Assembly (NCBI GenBank): GCA_945903545.1
Contig: CAMDOO010000029.1
Location: forward strand, 1-37,796
Length of the DNA: 37,796 nt
Direction: 5' to 3'
From: Opitutus sp. GAS368
GTDB taxonomy: Bacteria > Verrucomicrobiota > Verrucomicrobiia > Opitutales > Opitutaceae
In this document: piece by piece, positions 1-8,250 of the stretch
Layout of the letters: each line of letters opens with the position of its first letter
Numbering within the stretch: the first letter of the stretch is position 1
Translations under genes and position numbers: made by a program
The notes under the pieces: generated by a model
Told to the model about the DNA's origin: nothing
The model's database searches: none
What the model saw: only the letters and a program-made list of their open reading frames with translations

Positions 1-889
1 CGCGCATGCGCAGGACGTCATCCCACCCGCGGAGCAGCGCCTCGAGGGCCGCCTCCTGGGCGATAATGGACGCGCAGAGCATGGTGTACTGGTGCACCTT
101 CATCATGGCGTCGACCAGCACGGCCGGGCCGCAGGCGTAGCCGATGCGCCAGCCCGTCATCGCGAAGGCCTTTGAGAAGCCGTGCAGGAAGATCGTGCGC
201 TCCGCCATGCCCGGGAGGCTGGCGATGCTGGTGTGGACGCCGTCGAAGGTGAGCTCGGAATAGATCTCGTCGCTCAGCACGATCAGGTCCTTCTCGATGC
301 AGAATGCGGCGATCTTGTCCAACTGCTCACGGCTGCAGGTGCCCCCCGTGGGGTTGCACGGCAGGTTGAGCATGAGGACCTTCGCGCCGGGCTGCCACGC
401 GGCGCGCAGGGCCTCGGCGGTGAGGGCGAAGTTGTCCTTCGCGTAGGTGGGCACCGCGATGGCCGCGCCGTGCACCAGGGCGATGCTCGGATGGTAGGAG
501 ACGTAGCACGGCTGGTGGAACATCACCTTATCGCCCGGGTTGCAGAGGGCGCGCAGGGCGAGGTCGAGCGCCTCGGAGACGCCGACGGTCACGAGGACCT
601 GGTCGTCCGGCCGGTACTCCACGCCGAAGTGGGTGGCGACATACTTGGAGATCTCGCGGCGCAGCTCGATCATGCCGAGGTTCGAGGTATAGTAGGTCTT
701 GCCGCGCTCGAGGGCGAAAATCGCCGCCTCGCGAATGTGCCAGGGGGTGACGAAGTCCGGCTCGCCGACGCCGAGCGAGATCACGTCCTGCCCCTTCATT
801 TTCGCGACGAGTTCAAAGAAGTCGCGGATGCCGCTCTTGGGCAGCGCCGCCACATGGCGCGCCACCCAATTTTTTGGGTCGTTGTTCAT
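1..889 (-). CDS. Class I/II pyridoxal-phosphate aminotransferase, C-terminus cut by window edge
   Basis: The 296 visible residues form the N-terminal and catalytic parts of a fold-type I aminotransferase of the AspC/AlaC type, which moves amino groups between an amino acid and a 2-oxo acid in the cytoplasm. Visible landmarks are an NPTG-type substrate segment (N179), the DEIY motif (D207, Y210) that contacts the cofactor ring, and GFSKAFAMTGWRIGY with the Schiff-base lysine K240 and R248. The family is usually about 380-400 residues, so roughly 90 residues lie beyond base 1. The ATG at 889 is 13 nt after the stop of an Lrp/AsnC-family gene, so the two probably form one operon in which the regulator controls the enzyme. 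Substrate cannot be read from the sequence; aspartate or alanine are the usual ones. No clear ribosome-binding site is seen. Confidence 0.93.
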   Translation of the reverse strand, partial: MNNDPKNWVARHVAALPKSGIRDFFELVAKMKGQDVISLGVGEPDFVTPWHIREAAIFALERGKTYYTSNLGMIELRREISKYVATHFGVEYRPDDQVLVTVGVSEALDLALRALCNPGDKVMFHQPCYVSYHPSIALVHGAAIAVPTYAKDNFALTAEALRAAWQPGAKVLMLNLPCNPTGGTCSREQLDKIAAFCIEKDLIVLSDEIYSELTFDGVHTSIASLPGMAERTIFLHGFSKAFAMTGWRIGYACGPAVLVDAMMKVHQYTMLCASIIAQEAALEALLRGWDDVLRMR

Positions 890-902
890 GGCTGCGGGCG
901 CG

Positions 903-1391
903 TCAGGGCGCGACGTTGAGGCGGGAGATGTTCGCGTCGCCCTGGTCCAGGAGGAACCCCTGGTCCTTGTAGCAGCGCAGCATGAAATGCGTGGAGGTCG
1001 AGAGCACGCCCTCGATCGTCGAGAGCTTTTCCGACACGAAGGAGGCGACCTTCTGGAGGGAAGGGCCCTTGACGAAGACCAGCAGGTCGTAGCCGCCCGA
1101 CATCAGGTAGCAGGACTCGACCTCGTCGAAGCGCGCGAGGCGCGACGCCAGCCGGTTGAACCCGCCCCCGCGCTCCGGGGTGATCTTGACCTCGATGACG
1201 GCGCGCACGGCGGCACCGGCGGCGGCCTCTTGGGAGAGATCGAGCACCGGACGCCAGCCGAGGAAGATTTTCTGCTTCTTCAACTGTTCCAGGTGCTGAT
1301 TAACCTCGGATTCGGTCATCCCCGCGACCTGGGCCAATTGGCCGGTCGTGAGGCTGCCGCCTTCGATCAAGAGCTTGAGAACAGGGTTCAT
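903..1391 (-). CDS. Lrp/AsnC family transcriptional regulator
   Basis: The 162-residue protein has the normal length and two-part layout of Lrp/AsnC regulators. Residues 1 to about 50 are a winged helix-turn-helix (LTTGQLAQVAGMTESEVNQH is the HTH core). Residues about 65-150 form the RAM/ACT-like ligand-binding and oligomerisation domain, with the typical sequence FDEVESCYLMSGGYDLLVFV. Members bind amino acids and switch nearby metabolic genes. It reads directly into the aminotransferase 13 nt downstream, which is its most likely target. The gene is divergent from ffh, with a 139-bp gap that could also hold an autoregulatory operator; no clear palindromic operator was recognised there. Effector unknown. 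Confidence 0.93.
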   Translation of the reverse strand: MNPVLKLLIEGGSLTTGQLAQVAGMTESEVNQHLEQLKKQKIFLGWRPVLDLSQEAAAGAAVRAVIEVKITPERGGGFNRLASRLARFDEVESCYLMSGGYDLLVFVKGPSLQKVASFVSEKLSTIEGVLSTSTHFMLRCYKDQGFLLDQGDANISRLNVAP

Positions 1392-1508
1392 AGGGGCGGC
1401 GTTTATCCGGGAAACCGCGCCGATTGACGAGGATGAATTTGGTGCTTCCCGCGCCGGCCAGCCCGCGGTGGCCCCCGCGGACGCACTTTAGCGTGGAATC
1501 GCGGGAGG

Positions 1509-1529
1509 GAGCGGCTTCACTGGCCGCTC
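1509..1529 (+). promoter_or_regulatory. Hairpin ending one base before the ffh start codon
   Basis: GAGCGGC (1509-1515) pairs perfectly with GCCGCTC (1523-1529) around a 7-nt loop, and the ffh ATG begins at 1531. A GGGAGGGAG purine run (1503-1511) overlaps the 5' side of the stem. In the mRNA this could hide or reposition the ribosome-binding region of ffh. This is seen as a structure only; a regulatory role is inference. Confidence 0.35.
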
Positions 1530-1530
1530 C

Positions 1531-2874
1531 ATGTTTGAGTCGCTTACCGAGAAACTTACGTCCGCACTGCGCAATCTCCGCGGGGTTGGGAAACTGACCG
1601 AGGAAAACATGGCCACGGCCCTGCAGGAGGTGCGCACCGCCCTCCTCGCCGCCGATGTCCATTTCAAGGTCGCCCGCGAATTCGTCGAGCGCGTCCAGAC
1701 CCAATGTGCCGGTCAGGAAGTCATCAAGTCCGTCACGCCCGGCCAGCAGGTCGTCAAGATTATCCACGACGAGCTGGTGCGGCTGCTCGGCGAAGGCACC
1801 AACACCCTCTCCCCCGCCCGCCCGCTGCGCATCCTTATGGCCGGGCTCCATGGTTCCGGCAAGACGACCTCCACGGCCAAGCTCGGCAAACTGCTCAAGA
1901 AGCGCGGCTACCGCCCGCTCCTCGTGGCGTGCGACATCCATCGGCCCGCGGCCATCGACCAGCTCGAGATCCTCGCGAAACAGGAGGAGCTGGACTTCCA
2001 CTCCGACCGCGCGTCGCGCGATGTCGCTGCCATTGGGACCGCGGCCCTCGCCGTTGCCCAGGCTGGGGGCAACGACTGCATTATTTTTGACACTGCCGGC
2101 CGGCTCCAGATCGACCAGGACCTGATTGAAGAAGTGAAGCGCCTGCGCGCCAAGGTGCAGCCCGACGAGGTGCTGCTGGTGGTGGACGGGGCCCTGGGCC
2201 AGGAGGCGGTCAACGTCGCCAAGGCCTTCCACGACGCCCTCCAGCTTACCGGATTGATCCTGACGAAGCTCGACGGCGACGCCCGGGGCGGCGCCGCCCT
2301 CTCGATCAAGGCTATCACGGGGGTGCCGATCAAGTTTGTCGGCACGGGCGAAAAGACCGCCGACTTCGACACCTTCTATCCGGACCGCCTGGCCTCCCGC
2401 ATCCTTGGCATGGGCGACGTGGTCTCGCTGGTCGAGAAGGCGCAGGAGAACATCGACCAGAAAGACGCCGAGCGCCTGGCCGAGAAGATGCGCAAGGCGG
2501 ACTTCAACCTGGAGGACTTCCTCGCGCAGATGCAGCAGGTGAAGAAGCTCGGCTCAATGCAGAGCATCCTCGGCATGATGCCCGGGATGAGCGGCGTGCA
2601 GCTGCCCGATGGCGCCGACCGGCAGATGGCCCGCACGGAGGCGATCATCAAGTCGATGACGCTGCAGGAACGCCGCAAGCCTGACATTCTGAACGGCAAT
2701 CGCCGGCAGCGCATCGCCAACGGCGCGGGCGTGAAGATCGTCGAGGTCAACCAGCTGCTGAAGCAATTCCAGCAGATGCAGAAAATGATGAAGATGATGA
2801 AGGGCGGCGGCGCGAAGAAGATGATGCGCCAGATGGAGGCGATGAAGGGCCGCGGCGGTTTCCCGGGGATGTAG
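1531..2874 (+). CDS. ffh: Signal recognition particle protein Ffh (SRP54 GTPase)
   Basis: The 447-residue protein is full length for Ffh, the GTPase that binds 4.5S RNA and signal peptides and delivers ribosomes to FtsY at the membrane. The N domain spans residues 1 to about 90. The G domain shows the P-loop GLHGSGKT (105-112), DTAGR (187-191) and [10 protein letters not shown] (245-254). The C-terminal M domain is methionine-rich (MMPGM near 350, then repeated [10 protein letters not shown] and [10 protein letters not shown]), as expected for signal-peptide and RNA binding. The usual DAMTGQDAVN motif reads [10 protein letters not shown] here, a mild variant. The 4.5S RNA gene is not in the window. 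The start is the ATG at 1531; a hairpin ends one base before it. The gene converges on the TonB_C protein gene. Confidence 0.98.
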   Translation: MFESLTEKLTSALRNLRGVGKLTEENMATALQEVRTALLAADVHFKVAREFVERVQTQCAGQEVIKSVTPGQQVVKIIHDELVRLLGEGTNTLSPARPLRILMAGLHGSGKTTSTAKLGKLLKKRGYRPLLVACDIHRPAAIDQLEILAKQEELDFHSDRASRDVAAIGTAALAVAQAGGNDCIIFDTAGRLQIDQDLIEEVKRLRAKVQPDEVLLVVDGALGQEAVNVAKAFHDALQLTGLILTKLDGDARGGAALSIKAITGVPIKFVGTGEKTADFDTFYPDRLASRILGMGDVVSLVEKAQENIDQKDAERLAEKMRKADFNLEDFLAQMQQVKKLGSMQSILGMMPGMSGVQLPDGADRQMARTEAIIKSMTLQERRKPDILNGNRRQRIANGAGVKIVEVNQLLKQFQQMQKMMKMMKGGGAKKMMRQMEAMKGRGGFPGM

Positions 2875-2878
2875 TCGC

Positions 2879-2907
2879 AAAAAAGGCGGCGCCTTGCGGG
2901 CGCCGCC
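2879..2907 (-). terminator. Intrinsic terminator of the TonB_C-domain gene
   Basis: A perfect 9-bp stem (GGCGGCGCC 2885-2893 with GGCGCCGCC 2899-2907, 5-nt loop) is flanked on its left by six A residues (2879-2884). On the minus strand this reads as a hairpin followed by six U, a classic Rho-independent terminator about 25 nt after the stop at 2932. It sits between convergent genes. On the plus strand there is no U-tract, so ffh termination by it is doubtful. Confidence 0.85.
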
Positions 2908-2931
2908 AATAAACTCAGCAACCGGCCGTCG

Positions 2932-3759
2932 TTACTTCTTCGCCGGAGCGGCGGGGGCCGCCCCAGTGACGGCCATGTCCTCGGCCAGGTTGAAGGTGAA
3001 GGGCAGGACAAGCTTCACCGCGACCGGCTTGCCGCCCTTGACCGGCTTCGAGAACTGGTACGTGAGTGCCACCGTGGCGGCCGACCAGCCGAATTCCGGC
3101 TCGGAGGCAGAGACGATGCGCGGGGCGCGGACGGCGCCGTTCTTGTCCACGATGATCTCGATCCTGGCCTCGCCCGTGGCGACCTTCTTCTTGGCCAGCT
3201 TTTCCGGGAAATTCGGACGGGACATCGGCCCCGTCGGGGTGATGCCCTTCGAATCGAGCTCGGCGACGGTGAAGAGCACGCCATCCGGCTTTGCCAGCAT
3301 CTCGAGCGCCTCGGTGTCGATGCGCTCCTTGTTGAAGGGCAGCGTGATTTTTTGCTCCGTGGACTTCTCCGGCTTCTTCGTCTTCTCGTTGATTGCCGGC
3401 GAGTATCTCGCCTGTTCCAGCACGGCGATGGCCGCCAGGCCGAATTCCGGATTGGTCGCCTTCACCACCTTGAGCGTGATCGTCTTGCCCGTGGGATCCA
3501 CGAAGTAGCTGATTTCCGCCGTGCCGGTCGTGCCGGCCTTCGCGAGGTCGAATGGAAAAATCCAGTTGGGACTGTTCAGCAGCCGCAGGCCGGGCTCGGT
3601 TTCGCCACCACCACCGCCTCTGTCGCCACCACCGCCACCACCACCGCCGCCTCCTCGCCCACCGCCTCCACCGCCGCCACGTTGGGCGAAGCAGACCGAG
3701 GCTGGGGTCAATGCAGCCAGCAGAATCAGGAACAGGACGCGGGGTGTCGGGGATTTCAT
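2932..3759 (-). CDS. Exported protein with glycine-rich linker and two TonB C-terminal-like domains
   Basis: From the ATG at 3759 the protein has 275 residues. It starts with a signal peptide (MKSPTPRVLFLILLAALTP, cleavage probably after ASVCFA), followed by about 25 residues of almost pure glycine with a few Arg/Asp. Two repeats related to the TonB C-terminal domain follow, around residues 60-145 and 170-260; the second shows EARIEIIVDKNGAVRAP. There is no proline-rich TonB stalk and no retained membrane anchor, so it is not a normal energy transducer; a periplasmic binding or scaffold role is possible. The glycine tract is encoded by a GGN triplet array (about 3604-3683), prone to slippage. 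A longer start at 3792 would add 11 residues before the signal peptide and is less likely. It is probably co-transcribed with yqeY. Confidence 0.8.
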   Translation of the reverse strand: MKSPTPRVLFLILLAALTPASVCFAQRGGGGGGGRGGGGGGGGGGDRGGGGGETEPGLRLLNSPNWIFPFDLAKAGTTGTAEISYFVDPTGKTITLKVVKATNPEFGLAAIAVLEQARYSPAINEKTKKPEKSTEQKITLPFNKERIDTEALEMLAKPDGVLFTVAELDSKGITPTGPMSRPNFPEKLAKKKVATGEARIEIIVDKNGAVRAPRIVSASEPEFGWSAATVALTYQFSKPVKGGKPVAVKLVLPFTFNLAEDMAVTGAAPAAPAKK

Positions 3760-3824
3760 CAGCACGCAGCTTCTGGCGGGCAGACTATGCATGACAAATA
3801 AATTATCGCCGACTGACGGGGCTG

Positions 3825-4274
3825 TTACGGAAGTCGCGCCTGAACGATTTTACTGACGACCCCGAAGTCGATCAGCGGGGCTTCGGGCCGCTGCTTCAAC
3901 GCGCCGATCACCTTGCCCATCTCCTTCTTCGACTGGGCACCCGTCGCCAGGATCGCCTCGGCGATCAGCGCCTCGAGCTTCGCCGCGTCGAGACCGGCCG
4001 GCAGATACTTCTCCAAGATTCTGATCTCCGCCTCGTTGGCGGCGACGAGGTCGGCCCGGCCGCCTTGCGCAAACTCGGCCTTGGCGTCGGTCAAGTTTTT
4101 GACCGCCTTGCGCATGGTCCCGATGACAAGACTGTCATCGATCGGCTTATTGGTCTCCATTTCGGCCCGCTTGATAGCGGCATCGGCGGTGCGGAGGATC
4201 GTGACCGTCGCCTTGTCGCCAGACTTCATGGCGGTGACGATATCGGCGCGAAGGGTTTCGTAGAGGGAAGCCAT
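3825..4274 (-). CDS. GatB/YqeY domain-containing protein
   Basis: The 149-residue protein matches the stand-alone YqeY family: a helical tail domain like that at the C-terminus of the amidotransferase subunit GatB, which in GatB helps recognise tRNA. Typical segments are MKSGDKATVTILR, KRAEMETNKPIDD, EIRILEKYLPAGL, and KKEMGKVIGALKQ near the end. The length is exactly that of the family. The biological role of stand-alone YqeY proteins is not established; links to translation are usually assumed. It is the first gene of a probable two-gene unit with the TonB_C-domain gene and is divergent from the alkylation-repair genes. Confidence 0.93.
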   Translation of the reverse strand: MASLYETLRADIVTAMKSGDKATVTILRTADAAIKRAEMETNKPIDDSLVIGTMRKAVKNLTDAKAEFAQGGRADLVAANEAEIRILEKYLPAGLDAAKLEALIAEAILATGAQSKKEMGKVIGALKQRPEAPLIDFGVVSKIVQARLP

Positions 4275-4352
4275 GGTCGCGAGCGTGCGCAGGCGTACGG
4301 CGATGTCCAGCGAGAGGAAAGTCGTGGCCGGTTAGCGGCCCGCGAGCCGTTT

Positions 4353-4391
4353 AAGGCCTATAGGCCCCATAAGCCCTATAGGCCCTATGCC
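4353..4391. repeat. Tandem 9-nt repeat (RGCCCYATA-like units)
   Basis: About four units follow one another: GGCCTATA, GGCCCCATA, AGCCCTATA, GGCCCTATG. They lie in the 192-bp gap between yqeY (-) and the AdaA-AlkA gene (+). The same unit recurs at 34671-34700. The AT-rich tips stand out from the GC-rich surroundings. Function unknown. Confidence 0.65.
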
Positions 4392-4466
4392 AAGCCGCTC
4401 CCAGAATTGCACCGGAGGAATCCGGACGACAGCCGCCGACCTCTGTGGTAAGTTCGTGGGATTCGA

Positions 4467-5885
4467 ATGACACCCGCCCAGATGTACGACCGCTTCCTCG
4501 CCGGCGACGCGAGTTGCAACGGCCGCTTCTTCACGGGCGTGCGCACGACCGGCATCTACTGTCTGCCCGCCTGCCCCGCCAAGAAGGCCCGGCGCGAGAA
4601 CGTCGATTTCTTTCCGACCTGCGAGGCGGCCCGCGCTGCGGGCTTCCGGGCCTGTCTGAAGTGTCATCCCGACGACTTCGCCGCCGGGGCCGATCCCGTG
4701 CTCGAATCGATTGAAACGCTGGTCGCCGAAATCCGTTCCGCGCCGGGTCGGTTCCGCGATCTCAAGGCTGTCGTCCGTCGTTCGGGCTTTGGCGCCACGC
4801 GCGTCTTCGAACTGTTCCGCCTGCATTACCATGCCACCCCGGCCGAACTGCTCACGCGGGCACGGCTCGCGTCGGCCCGCAGTCGGCTCGTGTCCAGCTC
4901 CACCGGCCTCGCCGCCATCGCGGCGGACGCCGGCTTCGAGTCGCTCTCGGTTTTTCATGAGCAGTTCCGCCGCCACCAAGGACTCACCCCGGCGGTTTAC
5001 CGCGGACTGACTTCCGCCTCCAAATTAAAACTCACGCTGCCAGCCGGCTATCCCCTGCCCTACCTTCGGCGCGCGCTCGGCCGCGATCCGCAGAGCGTCA
5101 GCGAACGCCTGGTGGGTAACACCTACACCGCGGCCGTCCAACTCCGCACGGGACCGACCCGTATCACGCTGACCCTCAGTCCGAAAACCATTTCCGCCCG
5201 CGTCTCATCCGGTTCCACGCTTGAGGCGCAGGCGATGGTCGCAGGCTTGGTTGGACTTGAACAGGACGCCGCCGGTTTTGCCCGCCTGGCCCGCCGCCTG
5301 GGACTGGCCCGGCTCACGGCCCGGCGCACAGGACTTCGACTCAGCCAGACCCCGACCGTCTTCGACGGCCTGCTCTGGGCCGTGATCGGCCAGCAGGTGA
5401 ACCTGGCCTTCGCCTTCACCCTCCGCCGCCGGCTCATCGAGCTGGCCGGCACGCCGGTCGGCGAAGGTTTGATCGCGCCACCCACTCCCGGCGCGGTCGC
5501 CGCCCTCGATCCCGAGGCGCTGAGGCCGTTGCAATTCTCCCGGCAAAAGGCAGCAGTGATCGTCAACCTCGCACGCCTCATCGTCGGCGGGGGTCTCGAG
5601 CTGGATGAGTTGAGCCGTATGTCCGCCACCCGGGCGGAGCGGACCCTGCTCGCCCTGCATGGCCTCGGACCCTGGTCAGTGAACTACATCATGATGCGCT
5701 CGCTCGGTTTCGCCGACTGCGTGCCCTACGGAGACGCCGGGGTGACCAGCGGCCTGCATGCGCTGCTCCGGCTCGAGGAACGACCAGACGTCGCTGCCAC
5801 GAAGCGCCTCATGACGGTCTTCTCCCCCTTTCGCAGCCTCGCCACCGCGCAGCTCTGGCAATACCAGAAACCGCTTCCGACATGA
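4467..5885 (+). CDS. AdaA-AlkA fusion: methyl-sensing transcription factor and 3-methyladenine DNA glycosylase
   Basis: The 472-residue protein joins two repair modules. Residues 1-75 are the Ada zinc domain with four cysteines (C32, C36, C63, C66); by analogy with E. coli Ada, C32 would accept methyl groups from DNA phosphotriesters. Residues about 80-180 are an AraC-type DNA-binding domain. The rest is an AlkA-like glycosylase with helix-hairpin-helix LHGLGPWSVNYI (397-408) and catalytic aspartate D423 in VPYGDAG, which excises alkylated bases. Its stop codon overlaps the ogt start (ATGA), so the two are translationally coupled. Known Ada proteins respond to methylation by activating their own operon, and the same may hold here. 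The same pairing of an AdaA-AlkA fusion with ogt is known in mycobacteria. Confidence 0.95.
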   Translation: MTPAQMYDRFLAGDASCNGRFFTGVRTTGIYCLPACPAKKARRENVDFFPTCEAARAAGFRACLKCHPDDFAAGADPVLESIETLVAEIRSAPGRFRDLKAVVRRSGFGATRVFELFRLHYHATPAELLTRARLASARSRLVSSSTGLAAIAADAGFESLSVFHEQFRRHQGLTPAVYRGLTSASKLKLTLPAGYPLPYLRRALGRDPQSVSERLVGNTYTAAVQLRTGPTRITLTLSPKTISARVSSGSTLEAQAMVAGLVGLEQDAAGFARLARRLGLARLTARRTGLRLSQTPTVFDGLLWAVIGQQVNLAFAFTLRRRLIELAGTPVGEGLIAPPTPGAVAALDPEALRPLQFSRQKAAVIVNLARLIVGGGLELDELSRMSATRAERTLLALHGLGPWSVNYIMMRSLGFADCVPYGDAGVTSGLHALLRLEERPDVAATKRLMTVFSPFRSLATAQLWQYQKPLPT

Positions 5886-6367
5886 CCCTACGCTATGACA
5901 CCTTCCCCACGCCTTGCGGTGCCTTCTCCGTCACCATCGACGCCAACGGAGCGCTCGTAGCCACAGCCTTCGGTTCGCTCGCGGCACTGAAGCTGCGCGT
6001 GGATGCCGACGCCTTTGTCCGCGATGCGGCCGCCGTGGCGCCGGCGCGCCGGGAACTGGAGGATTTCTTCGCCGGTCGCAGCCGCACGTTCACGGTCCGG
6101 GTCGCAGCCGCCGGCACCCCATTCCAGCAAGCGGTGTGGTCCGCCCTGCGCAAAATCCCGTTCGGCCGGACCGCCAGCTACGGCGAGATCGCCGCAGCGA
6201 TTGGCCGGCCGGGAGCCGCCCGCGCGGTGGGCCGCGCCAATGGCGCCAACCCGGTCTGCGTTATCGTTCCCTGCCACCGCGTCATCGGCACCGACGGCTC
6301 ACTCACCGGCTTCGCCTTCGGCGAGAAGATCAAGCGGCAGTTACTCGCACTGGAGCAGCCGGCCTGA
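5882..6367 (+). CDS. ogt: Methylated-DNA--[protein]-cysteine S-methyltransferase
   Basis: The 161-residue protein is a full-length Ogt/AGT suicide repair enzyme that transfers the methyl group of O6-methylguanine to its own cysteine. The active-site signature PCHRVIG places the acceptor at C131; the recognition helix ARAVGRANG (114-121) carries the arginine finger and asparagine of the family. Its ATG overlaps the stop of the AdaA-AlkA gene by four bases, so repair of O6-methylguanine and 3-methyladenine is made from one message. It ends 12 nt from the convergent trpF stop, with no terminator visible between them. Confidence 0.97.
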   Translation: MTLRYDTFPTPCGAFSVTIDANGALVATAFGSLAALKLRVDADAFVRDAAAVAPARRELEDFFAGRSRTFTVRVAAAGTPFQQAVWSALRKIPFGRTASYGEIAAAIGRPGAARAVGRANGANPVCVIVPCHRVIGTDGSLTGFAFGEKIKRQLLALEQPA

Positions 6368-6379
6368 ATCCCGGCCGGA

Positions 6380-7036
6380 TCAGCGCTTCGTCGCGGCCTC
6401 GTGGACCGCGGCGACGAAAGCCTTGAGCTTGGCGTGATCCTTCACGCCGGGTGACGCCTCCACACCGCTGCTCACGTCAACGAACGTCGCCCCGGTGGCG
6501 TGCAGCGCGTCACCGATGTTCGCGGGCTTGAGCCCGCCGGCCAGGATCCAGGTTTTTCCCGGATGCTCCTGGCGTTGACGGTCAAATTTCGTCCAGTCGC
6601 CAGTCTTGCCCGAGCCGCCGAAGCCCTCGGTGTGATAAGTATCGAGCAGGATGTGCTGCGCAAAGGGCAGCCAGGCCACCGGGACATCGGTCCCGGGAGG
6701 CAGCTTGGGTGCCAGCCACAGGTGCTCGGGCCCGACGAGCTTCGACCACGCCTGCACTTTCGACAGGGACGTGTCGTGCAGCGCGTGGACCTGGAAATCA
6801 TCGAAACCCGCCGCCTTCATCGCGCCGAGGTCGGCCAGCGTCGGCTCGACCGAGACCGCCACCTTGCGGCGGGTTGGCAGCAGCGGGGCCAGCGCCGTAT
6901 ACTTTTCCAGGGTGAGATACCGCGGCGATTGCGGGTACAAGATGAAGCCGAGGCAGTCGACGCCACATTGGTCGGCGAACACGGCGTCCCCCAGCTTGGT
7001 CAGGCCGCAGACCTTGATGCGTATGCCGTCGAACAT
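6380..7036 (-). CDS. trpF: Phosphoribosylanthranilate isomerase
   Basis: The 218-residue protein is a TIM-barrel TrpF, which converts N-(5-phosphoribosyl)anthranilate to CdRP in tryptophan synthesis. The catalytic cysteine is C10 in KVCGLT and the catalytic aspartate is D132 in ILLDTYH. The phosphate-binding loops GGSGKTGDW (140-148), LAGGLKPANI and VDVSSGVE are all present. No other trp gene is in the window, so the pathway is dispersed in this genome. The start ATG at 7036 lies 3 nt beyond the stop of the DegT-family aminotransferase gene, so the two are co-transcribed and probably coupled. It is the last gene of the long minus-strand run. Confidence 0.97.
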   Translation of the reverse strand: MFDGIRIKVCGLTKLGDAVFADQCGVDCLGFILYPQSPRYLTLEKYTALAPLLPTRRKVAVSVEPTLADLGAMKAAGFDDFQVHALHDTSLSKVQAWSKLVGPEHLWLAPKLPPGTDVPVAWLPFAQHILLDTYHTEGFGGSGKTGDWTKFDRQRQEHPGKTWILAGGLKPANIGDALHATGATFVDVSSGVEASPGVKDHAKLKAFVAAVHEAATKR

Positions 7037-7039
7037 GGG

Positions 7040-8134
7040 TCAGAACGAATTCACCGTCGCGATGACGTGCTCCACCTGGGCGTCGGCCAGCTCCGGGAAG
7101 ATCGGCAGGCTCACGCAGGTACTGGCGGCGTGTTCGGCGACGGGGAACGAGCCGACGCCGTAGTTCAGGCCGGCGTAGCATTTCTGGAGGTGCAGCGGGA
7201 CCGGATAGATCAGGTCGGAGCCAATCTCGTGCTTGGTGAGGTGCTCGCGCAGGGCATCGCGCCGCGGATGCCGCAGCGTGAACTGATGAAAAACCGACTG
7301 GCCGTAGTCGGGCTGTGCGGGCAAGCGGACATCGCCCAGCTTGATGCCAGAGAGGTAACGACCCGCAATTTCCTGCCGGCGGGCGGTCCAGGCCGCGAGA
7401 TGAGGGAGCTTCACGTTGAGCAGCGCGCCTTGGAAGCCATCCATGCGGAAGTTGCCACCGATGATGTCGTGATAATAACGGCGGTCCGAGCCGTGCACGC
7501 GGATGTGGCGGGCAGTGGTCTGATAGTCCTCGCGGCGCGAGACGAAGGCGCCGCCCTCGCCGCAGCCGCCGAGGTTCTTGGTCGGATAAAAGCTGAAGGT
7601 GCCAGTGTCGCCGAGCAGTCCGACCGGGATGCCGCGGTAGCTCGCACCGACGGCCTGCGCGCAGTCCTCGATGACGAACAGGTTGTGCCGCACGGCAAAG
7701 GCCATGATCTCGGTCATCCGCGCCGGCTGGCCGAAGAGGTGCACCACGATGATGGCCTTGGTGCGCGGGGAAACCGCGGCCTCGAGCCGGGCGGGATCGA
7801 GGTTGAGCGTGCCTTCCTCGATGTCGGCGAACACGGGCCGGGCCCCGGTATAGCTGATGCCCCACGCCGAGGAGATGAAGGTGAACGGCGTGGTGATGAC
7901 CTCGTCACCGGGTTTCAGCCCCGCGATCATGCAGGCGACATGCAGCGGTGAGGTGCCGCTGTTCATCCCGAGCACGCGCGGATAACCGAGGGTCGCACCG
8001 AAGTTGCGCTCAAATTCCTCGACGTCTTTCCCGAGGCAGAAGCGGTTGCCGTCGTAGGTGGCGGCCAGCGCCGCCAGCGCCGGTTCGCGCAGCGCGCGGT
8101 GCTGCAGCGTGAGATCGAGGAAAGGGACTTTCAT
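7040..8134 (-). CDS. DegT/DnrJ/EryC1/StrS family PLP-dependent aminotransferase
   Basis: From the ATG at 8134 the protein has 364 residues and starts MKVPFLDLTLQ, the usual N-terminus of sugar aminotransferases of this family. Cofactor residues are D157 in IEDCAQA and the Schiff-base lysine K186 in SFYPTKNLGG. The segment HLFGQPARM is also typical. Members aminate keto-sugars for lipopolysaccharide, O-antigen or glycan synthesis, and some oxidise sugars; the substrate here cannot be told. A frame-open extension upstream (to 8236) is made of the heptamer repeat at 8159-8250, so I reject that longer start. It is coupled to trpF by a 3-nt gap; no sugar-nucleotide genes are nearby to hint at a pathway. 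Confidence 0.92.
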   Translation of the reverse strand: MKVPFLDLTLQHRALREPALAALAATYDGNRFCLGKDVEEFERNFGATLGYPRVLGMNSGTSPLHVACMIAGLKPGDEVITTPFTFISSAWGISYTGARPVFADIEEGTLNLDPARLEAAVSPRTKAIIVVHLFGQPARMTEIMAFAVRHNLFVIEDCAQAVGASYRGIPVGLLGDTGTFSFYPTKNLGGCGEGGAFVSRREDYQTTARHIRVHGSDRRYYHDIIGGNFRMDGFQGALLNVKLPHLAAWTARRQEIAGRYLSGIKLGDVRLPAQPDYGQSVFHQFTLRHPRRDALREHLTKHEIGSDLIYPVPLHLQKCYAGLNYGVGSFPVAEHAASTCVSLPIFPELADAQVEHVIATVNSF

Positions 8135-8158
8135 GACGGGGACAAAACAACCATGGGA

Positions 8159-8250
8159 AGTGACGAGTGACAAGTGACGGGTGACGAGATCGGAGTAATA
8201 CGCCCGATTAAGCCGAATCTTCTCGTCACCCGTCACCCGTCACTCGTCAC
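8159..8250. repeat. Inverted repeat with arms of tandem AGTGACG heptamers, copy 1
   Basis: The left arm (8159-8188) is four degenerate heptamers of consensus AGTGACG. The right arm (8222-8250) is its reverse complement at 27 of 29 positions, around a 33-nt centre. It fills the gap between the hemD stop codon (8251-8253) and the DegT-gene start (8134). A second copy with a different centre lies at 23493-23580. It could form a long hairpin or cruciform. Mechanism and role are unknown. Confidence 0.85.

Noticed and set aside
1300-2232. Long minus-strand open frame opposite the start of ffh
   Set aside because: It is the complement of the highly conserved Ffh G domain, has low-complexity Gly/Leu/Asp-rich composition and no family features. 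High GC content leaves such frames open.
3552-3856. Proline/arginine-rich plus-strand frames over the glycine-rich region
   Set aside because: They are the complement of the GGN triplet array encoding polyglycine, and have no signal or domain.
8137-8236. Longer start for the DegT-family aminotransferase
   Set aside because: The extra 34 codons are encoded by the heptamer palindrome and spell repeated LVTRHLSLVTS; the family N-terminus MKVPFLDL is at 8134.
8159-8250. Intrinsic terminator at the heptamer repeat
   Set aside because: The stem is long but no U-tract follows on either strand, and the copies sit between co-directional genes that look like one operon.
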